Shown one piece after another: positions 54,843-64,000 of a stretch of 64,000 nt of DNA. The notes under the pieces are model-generated. The model was not told the origin of the DNA and searched no databases. It saw only the letters and a list, made by a program, of their open reading frames with translations. Each line of letters opens with the position of its first letter. Within the stretch, counting starts at the first letter, position 1. This DNA comes from Methylobacterium sp. J-078 (lineage in GTDB: Bacteria; Pseudomonadota; Alphaproteobacteria; Rhizobiales; Beijerinckiaceae): NCBI RefSeq assembly GCF_022829285.1, contig NZ_JAKSYI010000069.1, forward strand, positions 211,913 to 275,912, in the 5' to 3' direction. The translations under genes and the position numbers were made by a program.

Positions 54843-56477
54843 CTACTTGTTGCGCCCGAGCAGGACCAGCCAGCCGATCCCGATCACGCAGACGACCGCG
54901 CCCACCGTGATGAAAGCCGGGGTGCCGAGGTCCATGAAACGGGGGGCGAGCTGCGTCGCGAAGGCGGCCACGATGAGCGCCACGGCGATGCGGGCGGCGG
55001 CGCGCTCGATGCCGCGGGTAAGCTTCTCGATGCCCTTGAGCTCGATCTCCACGGTGACCCGGCCCTGCTTCAGGCGCACCAGCATGAGGTGGATCAGGGT
55101 CGGCAGCTCGGAGGCCGCGCCGAACAGGCCCGCGCCCACCGCCTCGACCTTGCGGGTCAGCCCCTTGATCGAGAATTGCGAGGCGAGCTTGCGCCTCACG
55201 GTCGGGCCGGCGGCGGAGAACAGGTCGAAGCCGGGATCGAGCTGGCGCATCACGCCGTCGGCCGTCACCAGTCCCTTGAACAGGATGGCGAGATCGGTGG
55301 GCATGGCGAGATCGTTCTCGCGCGCCATGGTCATGAAGTCGGTCAGCAGCGCGCCGAAATCCAGCGATGCGCCGGTGTGGCGCGCCACGAAGGCCTGGGA
55401 GGAGGCCTCGAGCTTGGTCAGGTCCGGGTTGCTCGAGCCGCTCCAGTCCAGGAGCACCGCCATCAGCCCGTCGGAATCCTCCTTGAGCATGGCGCCGATC
55501 AGCATCAGGAGTTGCGTGCGCCGACGCTGAGACAGGCGCCCGATGATGCCGAAATCGATGAAGCCGATCCGGTTGCCCGGCATGATCAGCATGTTGCCGG
55601 GATGCGGATCGGCGTGGAACACGCCCTCGATGAGCGCCATCTGCAGGAAGGCGTCGGTGCCCTTCTGGGCGAGCAGCACCTTGTCGTAGCCGGCCGCATC
55701 CAGGCGGGCATGGTCGTTGGGCGGGATGCCGTGTACGAATTCCTGCACGAGCACGCGCTCGGAGGTCCATTCCCAGTGGATCTTGGGCACCACGATGTCC
55801 TCGCGGTCGGCGAAGATCGCCGCGATGGTCTCGCAGTTGCGGGCCTCGTTGATGAGGTCGAGCTCGCCGTAGAGGCCGCTGGCGAGGTGGCGCATCTGTT
55901 CCTGGGGCTGGTAGCGCCCGAATTCCGGCCACTCGTCCACGACGATGCGGGTGGCGTGGCCCATCAGGCGCAGGTCCGCCTCGATGGTCTTGCGCAGGCC
56001 CGGACGCAGCACCTTCACCACCACCTCCTCGCCGGTGAGGAGGCGGGCGCGGTAGACCTGCGCGATGGAGGCGGCCGCCAGCGGCGTGGTGTCGAACTCG
56101 GCGAAGATCTCCGAGGCCGGGCCGCCGAGATCCTCCTCCAGCTGCGGCCGGATGCGCTCCCAGGGGATCGGCGAGACCTGGCTGTGGAGCTTCTCCAGCT
56201 CCTCGGTCCATTCCGGGGTGAGGAGGTCGGGCCGGCTCGCCAGGATCTGGCCGAGCTTGACGAAGGTCGGCCCGAGCGTCTCGATGGCGCGCCGCACTCG
56301 CTGGGGCTGCGACAGGCGGGCGATGTCCACCTGCGGCGTCCGGCGCTTGGCCAGCCGCGCCACCTGGGCGAGGCCGAGGCGCTCGACCACCTTGGTCACG
56401 CCGAAGCCGATGAGGACGGACGCGATCTCCCCGAGGCGCTGCCGGTCCCGTGCGGCGACGAAGGCGGTTTTCAGCAT
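54843..56477 (-). CDS. ubiB: Ubiquinone biosynthesis kinase-like protein UbiB
   Basis: 544 residues. ABC1/ADCK atypical kinase-like fold, needed for ubiquinone synthesis. KxGQ motif: FVKLGQILASRPDLLTPEWTEEL; the Ala-rich nucleotide loop: AAASIAQVYRARLLTGEEVVVKVLRPG; catalytic-like region: FHADPHPGNMLIMPGNRIGFIDFGIIGRL. Two C-terminal membrane helices (RIAVALIVAAFATQLA, AFITVGAVVCVIGIGWLVLLG) anchor it. The methyltransferase UbiE, often adjacent, is not in this window. Length and motifs are standard. Confidence 0.94.
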   Translation of the reverse strand: MLKTAFVAARDRQRLGEIASVLIGFGVTKVVERLGLAQVARLAKRRTPQVDIARLSQPQRVRRAIETLGPTFVKLGQILASRPDLLTPEWTEELEKLHSQVSPIPWERIRPQLEEDLGGPASEIFAEFDTTPLAAASIAQVYRARLLTGEEVVVKVLRPGLRKTIEADLRLMGHATRIVVDEWPEFGRYQPQEQMRHLASGLYGELDLINEARNCETIAAIFADREDIVVPKIHWEWTSERVLVQEFVHGIPPNDHARLDAAGYDKVLLAQKGTDAFLQMALIEGVFHADPHPGNMLIMPGNRIGFIDFGIIGRLSQRRRTQLLMLIGAMLKEDSDGLMAVLLDWSGSSNPDLTKLEASSQAFVARHTGASLDFGALLTDFMTMARENDLAMPTDLAILFKGLVTADGVMRQLDPGFDLFSAAGPTVRRKLASQFSIKGLTRKVEAVGAGLFGAASELPTLIHLMLVRLKQGRVTVEIELKGIEKLTRGIERAAARIAVALIVAAFATQLAPRFMDLGTPAFITVGAVVCVIGIGWLVLLGRNK

Positions 56478-56679
56478 GTGCGCGCGAGACCCGGGGCGGG
56501 GGAGGGGAGGCCGTCCGCGACGGACGGCCGAATGGTGGTTAAGGCTCCGCTAGTCCCCTGGCGAGGCCGAAGTTTGACCATGACGCCGCCGGGGACGCGG
56601 CGGATTCGCCCCCGCACCGATCTCGGGCTAGACAGACGGCATCCCGCGCCGCCGCGGCGCCATCCCCGCGAGACCCCCG

Positions 56680-57324
56680 ATGCCAGGCACGCCCCGCGCC
56701 GGAATTGTTCCGGTGACCCCCTTCCAGCAGAACTGCACCCTGATCTGGTCGGACGAGACCAAGGTCGGCGCCGTGGTCGATCCGGGCGGCGACCTGGAGC
56801 GCATCGAGGCGGCGATCGCCGGTCAGGGCATCACCATCGAGAAGATCCTGCTCACCCACGGGCACATCGACCATGCGGGCGGCGCGGCCGAATTGCGGGA
56901 CCGGCTCGGCGTGCCGATCGAAGGTCCGCACGAGGCCGACCGCTACCTTCTCGACAGTTTGCCGGAAACGGGCGCCAATTACGGCCTCGACGGTGCGCGC
57001 GCGGTGACGCCGGACCGCTGGCTCGCGGACGGCGACGTGGTCGAGGTGGGGGGCCTGGCCTTCGACATCCTGCACGCCCCCGGCCACTCCCCCGGCAGCG
57101 TGGTGTTCATGAGCCGCGACGCGCGGTTCGCCCTGGTGGGCGACGTGGTGTTCAAGGGCTCGGTCGGCCGCACGGACCTGCCCGGCGGCAGCCACGAGCA
57201 GCTGATCCGGGCGATCAAGGACCGGGTGCTGCCGCTCGGAGACGACGTGGCCTTCATCCCCGGCCACGGTCCGACCAGCACGCTGGGCGAGGAGCGCCTG
57301 ACCAACCCGTTCCTGCAGGATTGA
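56680..57324 (+). CDS. MBL-fold metallo-hydrolase (glyoxalase II-like)
   Basis: 214 residues. The metallo-beta-lactamase motif HxHxDH is LTHGHIDHAGGA near residue 60; later metal ligands are APGHSPGSV and LVGDVVFKGSVGRTDLPGGS (Asp), and the last His is in IPGHGPTSTLGEE. It starts TPRAGIVPVTPFQQNCTLIW. This is the YcbL-like subgroup, acting as a general thioester hydrolase. The ATG at 56680 is used. It is a single gene upstream of gyrB. Confidence 0.9.
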   Translation: MPGTPRAGIVPVTPFQQNCTLIWSDETKVGAVVDPGGDLERIEAAIAGQGITIEKILLTHGHIDHAGGAAELRDRLGVPIEGPHEADRYLLDSLPETGANYGLDGARAVTPDRWLADGDVVEVGGLAFDILHAPGHSPGSVVFMSRDARFALVGDVVFKGSVGRTDLPGGSHEQLIRAIKDRVLPLGDDVAFIPGHGPTSTLGEERLTNPFLQD

Positions 57325-57394
57325 GATGCGCCGGGCCCGTCCCCGGCGGGCCGGCCGGGCGCCCTTGACCTTTGATTAAAGCGGCGCGCGCATC

Positions 57395-57436
57395 ATGCAA
57401 CGTTTCCGGGCCCGTACGGACCCGGAAACGATGCAT
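57395..57436. promoter_or_regulatory. Long inverted repeat upstream of gyrB
   Basis: ATGCAACGTTTCCGGG (57395-57410) and CCCGGAAACGATGCAT (57421-57436) are 16-base arms matching at 15 positions; the 10-base spacer contains CCGTACGG, itself a palindrome. A TATATT hexamer (57454-57459) follows. The element lies 109-150 bases before the gyrB ATG, in the stretch that should hold its promoter. It could be a cruciform or protein-binding site sensitive to supercoiling, or a terminator for the upstream hydrolase (no T run). Confidence 0.55.
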
Positions 57437-57469
57437 TCTCAATGCGAAACGCCTATATTGCGCCGATAG

Positions 57470-59992
<2,523 letters not shown>

Positions 59993-60030
59993 TCGCTCCA
60001 AGATTGGACAGTCGATGAAATGCTGAGAGA

Positions 60031-60165
60031 CTTCCGACGGTAAAAGGTCGGCTCGGACACGCCCATCTTTCGGCAGTCCTCGTCCACCGTCGCACCGTTC
60101 TCCGCCTGCCGCAGGGCAAAAGCGATCTGTTCGTTCGTGAAGCGTTTGCGAGGCTTGGCATCCAC
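60031..60165 (-). pseudogene. IS3-family transposase OrfA remnant
   Basis: About 45 codons on the minus strand read MDAKPRKRFTNEQIAFALRQ, then AENGATVDEDCRKMGVSEPT and FYRRK, the N-terminal helix-turn-helix of IS3 (IS407-like) OrfA proteins (KRFTNEQIAFALRQAENG, GVSEPTFYRWK). The frame then runs into unrelated sequence close to the gyrB stop. OrfB and terminal repeats are not visible, so only a fragment remains. Confidence 0.75.
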
Positions 60166-60249
60166 CCTCCTGCAGAGTTCAGGATGCCCAAAAAACTTGC
60201 GCTCGGCGTGGTCCAGTTTGCTGGGTCAGGGTCACACTGGAGGCGGGGA

Positions 60250-60750
60250 TCACGTCTTGTCCGGCTCGGTCGAGGCAGCGGCTATGGCGCCAACGCCGTG
60301 GCCCAGGTCCAATCCCCTATGGGGCGGTACGCTGCTCGGCAGCACGGGGGCGTTCGAGGGCTCGTCACGCACCCGTGCGACGCCGGCCTCCACCTGTTGG
60401 ACGAGATCCGCGAACCTGTACGGCTTGCTGAGCAAGCGCGTACCCGGCGGCAACTCGCCTAGAATCTCAGCGGTCGCTCCCGAAGTGACGATGATGCCGA
60501 CATCAGGCCAACGGTGGTGAACGAGGTGGGCGAGGGCCACACCACCGCCCACGATGCCGCGCCCCGTGATCAGCATGCGCACGGTGGCTGGTCCTTGGAG
60601 CACCGCCACTGCCTCGGCGGCGGTGCCGACCTCGATGGTCTCGTAACCGAGATCCGACAGCATGTCGGCTGTGACCATCCGCACGAGTTGGTCGGCCTCG
60701 GCGATGAGGATGGCGATGGGCTTGCTGTCAGTCACAGACGGGCTCCGCAT
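60250..60750 (-). CDS. Degenerate response-regulator receiver protein
   Basis: 166 residues. A receiver-like domain starts IAILIAEADQLVRMVTADMLSDLGYETIEVGTAAEAVAVL. The position where receivers carry the phospho-acceptor Asp is occupied by Gly63 (RMLITGRGIVGGG), while the switch Ser90 (VTSG) and Lys109 (LLSKPYRF) remain. No output domain is seen in the C-terminal 40 residues. It is thus a pseudo-receiver, which may act by protein binding or may be decaying. The start is ATG 60750. It is not adjacent to a kinase. Confidence 0.75.
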   Translation of the reverse strand: MRSPSVTDSKPIAILIAEADQLVRMVTADMLSDLGYETIEVGTAAEAVAVLQGPATVRMLITGRGIVGGGVALAHLVHHRWPDVGIIVTSGATAEILGELPPGTRLLSKPYRFADLVQQVEAGVARVRDEPSNAPVLPSSVPPHRGLDLGHGVGAIAAASTEPDKT

Positions 60751-61147
60751 GATCGGGGCGGGAGCGCATGCTGCTCTCAGGCACTGGCGGCCGGGACCGA
60801 AGCCAGTGATGTTTCCTTATGCGCCGATTGTCCGCTCGGCGCGATGTTTCATGGTGGTGGCACACGGGGAACCGAGGGGCGGGCGCTGGTGAGGCCCTTC
60901 TTTCCCGACCTGGCCGTGGGACGGACCTGCGGCTCCCGACCCATCCCCGCTGGACACCGAGGAGCGATCGACGTTCGAACGCGGTCGCTCGGGCTGAGCG
61001 GTTTCGGAATCCACACGTTCCCACGCCACCCTTCTGGAGACATGACCGACCACCGAGTGCGCACTTGCGCGAAACGGGTCGTCCCGGTGTTATCAAGCCC
61101 GAAGAGGACGCGGGCTGCGACGACCCTCTCCATTTCCGTTCACAGAG
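60751..61147. other. 397-base gap without a recognised gene
   Basis: Only short unconvincing open frames are present. A CACTGGC/GCCAGTG hairpin lies at 60782-60808 and is followed by a weak T-rich stretch (about 60811-60819); it could be a terminator for a rightward transcript or a regulatory stem. The composition is mixed, with GC lower than in core genes. I see no tRNA or riboswitch consensus. Confidence 0.3.
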
Positions 61148-62329
61148 CTAAAGATACCTGAGGCAAGCGATATCGCGCCGGGATGCCTTAAAACGTGAGA
61201 ACCAGGCCGTAGGCCAGTAGAGCGGTACGATCAGCCCGACGTACCAAGCCAGTATCCAGCCATAACTCGCTACGCCGAACACGCTGCCCTGCGTCGGCCC
61301 CCAGACGGCGGCAGAGCCATGGTACAGCAACCTCAGTACCGTCAGGTGCAGCAGATAGAAGAACATGGGCGCTCCGCCGAACACCGCCAGGGCCGCGACG
61401 GCCGATGCGTCGCGCGTCCGCTCCAGCGCAACGAGGAGCAGCGCCCCGATGCCGAGCGTCAGCAGCAGGAACAGCAGCGAGGGAGGATACTTCGTCAGCG
61501 CGAGGAAGCTCAGCGTGGTCCGAAACGCATCGCCCTCGACCACGAACCAGGGCTTGTCGCCATAGCCGTTCGCCAACCGCAGCAATACGAAGGCGCCGAG
61601 CATCGTGAAGCCCAGGGCCATGAACCGGCGCTCGCGGGTGCGCACCGCGACGCTCGGCAGGAACCAGGGACCGATTGCGTAGCCGAGCACGATCACGCCG
61701 ATCCAAGGCAGCACCGGATAGGTCGTCTTTGCGATCAACCAGAACGGCAGCGCGATGACGTCGCGCTGGTGCAGCATCGCCCAGACCGGGAAGAACGGTT
61801 GGTCGGGCTGGAGGTGGATCGGGTCGAGGAGGTTGTGTCCGCAGACGATCAGCAATCCGACCGCGAACAGGACCGGACGTGGCAGGCCGATCAGGGCCGC
61901 GAGCACGATTATGCAGACGCCGATGCACCAGATCACCTGCAGCCAGAGCGTCGGACTGGCCACGCCCCAGTACAATTCCGACAGGTAGAGGACCTCCAGA
62001 GCCATCAGCACGAGCCCACGCTTTAGCAGGTAGGCCCGCGTCTCCGCCAGCGAGTGCCGGGTGCCGAACAGGTACGCAGCCACGCCGGTCAACGCGATGA
62101 AGATCGGCGCGCACAGGCTGACGGCGAGACGGGCCAGGGCCACGGCCGGCAGGGTGGTCCGGGCGTCGACAGGGTCGGCCACGGGAACGTGGAGGAACCA
62201 GGTCTCGCGCAGGTGATCGAGGAGCATCAGCACCATCACCAGCCCGCGCAGGGCATCGATCGAGGCGATGCGGCCGGAGACGGCCGGTGCGGAGGCCGAC
62301 GCCTCCGGTACTCCGTCGTGCACGCCCAT
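61148..62329 (-). CDS. DUF1624/HGSNAT-type membrane acyltransferase
   Basis: 393 residues with about ten membrane helices. The start RIASIDALRGLVMVLMLLDHLRETWF is the DUF1624 (heparan-alpha-glucosaminide N-acetyltransferase-like) signature; later helices include LLKRGLVLMALEVLYL, VIWCIGVCIIVLAALIGLP and PMFFYLLHLTVLRLLYHG. Such proteins move acetyl groups across the membrane. The ATG overlaps the TonB receptor stop as TGATG, so the two are translationally coupled. An acyl modification of a siderophore or of the receptor's substrate is a possible role, but is not shown. Confidence 0.82.
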   Translation of the reverse strand: MGVHDGVPEASASAPAVSGRIASIDALRGLVMVLMLLDHLRETWFLHVPVADPVDARTTLPAVALARLAVSLCAPIFIALTGVAAYLFGTRHSLAETRAYLLKRGLVLMALEVLYLSELYWGVASPTLWLQVIWCIGVCIIVLAALIGLPRPVLFAVGLLIVCGHNLLDPIHLQPDQPFFPVWAMLHQRDVIALPFWLIAKTTYPVLPWIGVIVLGYAIGPWFLPSVAVRTRERRFMALGFTMLGAFVLLRLANGYGDKPWFVVEGDAFRTTLSFLALTKYPPSLLFLLLTLGIGALLLVALERTRDASAVAALAVFGGAPMFFYLLHLTVLRLLYHGSAAVWGPTQGSVFGVASYGWILAWYVGLIVPLYWPTAWFSRFKASRRDIACLRYL

Positions 62330-64000
62330 CAGAACCGTGCCGTCATGCTGACGGTGACCCGACGCGGTTCGCCGACCCCGACCCAGAAGCTGTTGTAGGA
62401 GCGCTCGTAGTAGGTCTCGTCGAAAATGTTGTCGACGTTGATCCCGAAGCGCAGGTTCTCGTAGCGATAGTAGACCAGCGCGTCGGTCAGGACGTAGCCC
62501 GGCAGGCGGAAGCGCTCGTTGCCGCTGTCGCCGAGGCGCGAGCCGACCGCCCGAAACCCGCCGCCGATGCCAAAGCCCTTCCAGTCGCCGGCCTGGACCT
62601 CGTAGATTCCGAGGAGGGAGCCGCTGTGACGCGGGATGTTGAGGAGCGGCGAACCCACCCGAAGGACTTCGTCGCGGGTGACCGCCGCGTCGATGAAGGC
62701 GTAGCCGCCGATCACCCGGAATTCCGGCGTGACCTGCCCGACGAGGCTGACGTCGAAGCCCTGGCTGCGCACGGCCCCGGCGGCGATCTGGAAGAAGAAG
62801 TCCGCCGGGTCGGTGGTGAGCACGTTCTGCTTCTCGATGTGGAACGCGGCCGCCGTCACGCTCAAGCCGTCGAACAGGTCGAGCTTGGCGCCCACCTCGT
62901 AGGCGAACCCGGTCTCGGGCGCGAAGGGCCGCGACGCGCTGTCGAAGCCGGTGTTGGGTCGGAACGAGGCGGCGACGTTGCCGTAGAGCGCCAGGAACGA
63001 CAGCGGCTGGTAGACGAGGCCGGCCCGTGGCGAGAACCCGGTGCGATCCTGCTCGGTCCGCTCGCCCGCGACCTTGTCCCGGAAGGTCTGGTTGTAGAAG
63101 TCGGTCCGGTTGCCGATCAGCAGCTTCCACTCGGGGCTGAGGGCGATCTGGTCCTGGAGATAGACCGCCGTGTTGCCGACGTTCTCGCTTGCGCTGTAGC
63201 GGCGCGTGAAGGGCGGCTTGGCCTGCCCGTAGATCGGGTTGAACAGATCGATGGCGAAGGGGTCGAGGCGCGGGGTCGAGCGCAGGAGATTCTCGGTGCT
63301 GTTATAGCGCTCGTGCTCCAGGCCGAGCAGGAGGGTGTGGGCGATGGGCCCGGTGTCGAAGCGCCCGACGAGTTCGGCTTGGCCGATGGCGACGCCCCAG
63401 GTGAAGTCGTGCCGGCGGAACTCGCGCAGGAACGTGCGGCCATCGTCGAGGATTCCGGTCACGCCGGTCTGCAGGCCGGTGAGGCTTCCGGTGTTGAGGT
63501 GAGTGGCAACCCGCAGATGCCAGTCGGTGTTGAAGGCGTGCTCCAGGCGGACCTGCAGCAGCGCGCTCTCGGACACGGAATCGTCGCCGGGCTCGCCGAA
63601 GAAGCGCGAGCGCGGGACGAGGCCGAGGCGGTTGTTCACCGCCACCGTGCCGCGGTCGAAGGTCTGGCGGTTGCGCAGGTACTGCGCCTCGAACGTGATC
63701 TTGGTGTCGGGCGTGACCTGCCAGCTCACCACGGGTGCGACGAGGACACGGTCGCCGTCGACGTAATCGCGAAAACTGTCCTGCCGGGCGAGCACGCCGT
63801 TGAAGCGGTAGAGGACGCTGCCGTCCTCGCTCAGCGCTCCGCCGGCATCGACCGTGGTTCGGGCGGTGCCGAAGCTGCCGAACAGGGTGCCCATCTCGAC
63901 GAAGGGCCGGGCGACGGGCTGCTTCGTCAGGATGTTGACGCTCCCGCCCGGATCGCTGCGTCCGTAGAGGGCACCGGCCGGACCCTTCAGGACTTCGATG
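62329..64000 (-). CDS. TonB-dependent siderophore receptor (5' end beyond window)
   Basis: At least 556 residues; the reading frame enters from the window edge with VLKGPAGALYGRSDPGGSVN, the end of the plug domain of TonB-dependent siderophore receptors, then the beta-barrel. Barrel signatures: GLEHERYNSTENLL, YLQDQIALSPEWKLLIGNRTDFYN, GFSPRAGLVYQPLSFLALYGNVAASFRPN, and the C-terminal LRFGINVDNIFDETYYERSYNSFWVGVGEPRRVTVSMTARF with terminal Phe for BamA recognition. It imports ferric siderophores of the ferrichrome/hydroxamate or catechol type; the exact ligand is not clear. The N-terminal signal peptide and TonB box are outside the window. It is coupled to the downstream acyltransferase. Confidence 0.93.
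   Translation of the reverse strand, partial: IEVLKGPAGALYGRSDPGGSVNILTKQPVARPFVEMGTLFGSFGTARTTVDAGGALSEDGSVLYRFNGVLARQDSFRDYVDGDRVLVAPVVSWQVTPDTKITFEAQYLRNRQTFDRGTVAVNNRLGLVPRSRFFGEPGDDSVSESALLQVRLEHAFNTDWHLRVATHLNTGSLTGLQTGVTGILDDGRTFLREFRRHDFTWGVAIGQAELVGRFDTGPIAHTLLLGLEHERYNSTENLLRSTPRLDPFAIDLFNPIYGQAKPPFTRRYSASENVGNTAVYLQDQIALSPEWKLLIGNRTDFYNQTFRDKVAGERTEQDRTGFSPRAGLVYQPLSFLALYGNVAASFRPNTGFDSASRPFAPETGFAYEVGAKLDLFDGLSVTAAAFHIEKQNVLTTDPADFFFQIAAGAVRSQGFDVSLVGQVTPEFRVIGGYAFIDAAVTRDEVLRVGSPLLNIPRHSGSLLGIYEVQAGDWKGFGIGGGFRAVGSRLGDSGNERFRLPGYVLTDALVYYRYENLRFGINVDNIFDETYYERSYNSFWVGVGEPRRVTVSMTARF

Noticed and set aside
60817..61053. Small minus-strand frame in the gap upstream of the receiver gene
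   Set aside because: No ribosome site, no domain and composition unlike a coding sequence; left as unassigned gap.

Overview
The window is high-GC DNA (roughly 70% by eye) from an alphaproteobacterium of the Hyphomicrobiales, most like Methylobacterium/Methylorubrum. I infer this from the dapF-mtaB-ftsY-yciB-ccmCDG neighbourhood, the PepSY, DUF6894 and GyrI-like small proteins, the tandem glycine riboswitch before gcvT-gcvH-gcvP, and the many HWE and hybrid histidine kinases. No rRNA or tRNA gene and no CRISPR array was seen.

Region by region: (1) 1-329 is the end of rplQ with its terminator. (2) 461-12030 is one leftward run of eight signalling genes (cheW-like, cheR with TPRs, cheW, mcp, cheA-REC, cheB, and two hybrid histidine kinase/receiver proteins). 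Four of its junctions are 4-base or similar stop/start overlaps. Its gene content matches Wsp-type 'alternative function' chemosensory systems, but it ends in histidine kinases instead of a diguanylate cyclase. (3) 12130-17984 is branched-chain amino acid synthesis: ilvB-ilvN behind a newly read leader peptide (Ile-Leu-Ile-Val) and attenuator, then ilvC. A decayed mazEF-like toxin-antitoxin locus, a glutathione S-transferase and a TetR regulator with a palindromic operator lie between them. (4) 18123-24189 is housekeeping and accessory enzymes (PPOX-fold protein, tam, a haloacid dehalogenase, trpS, a RoxA/MauG-like di-haem cytochrome and an EndoIII-like glycosylase). (5) 24342-29209 is the glycine cleavage operon under a tandem riboswitch. 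(6) 29285-39534 is a mixed housekeeping block: ogt, dapF, mtaB, rluA-type, ftsY, yciB, a Crp regulator and ccmCDG. (7) 39605-47172 holds regulators and envelope proteins. (8) 47277-52160 has a class A penicillin-binding protein and a GH13 trehalose-synthase-like enzyme.

(9) 52300-54830 is a compact island of visibly lower GC and is the most interesting part. A PRTase-CE-like phosphoribosyltransferase-fold protein is followed 4 bases later by a NADAR/YbiA-family protein. A convergent DUF3892 gene and an orphan HigA antitoxin come next. Both operon genes point to nucleotide, NAD or ADP-ribose chemistry, so this looks like an uncharacterised conflict (defence or toxin-antitoxin-like) module.

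(10) 54843-64000 returns to core genes (ubiB, an MBL-fold hydrolase, gyrB). These are followed by an IS3 transposase remnant abutting gyrB, a receiver domain that has lost its phospho-acceptor aspartate, and a membrane acyltransferase translationally coupled to a TonB-dependent siderophore receptor that runs off the window end.
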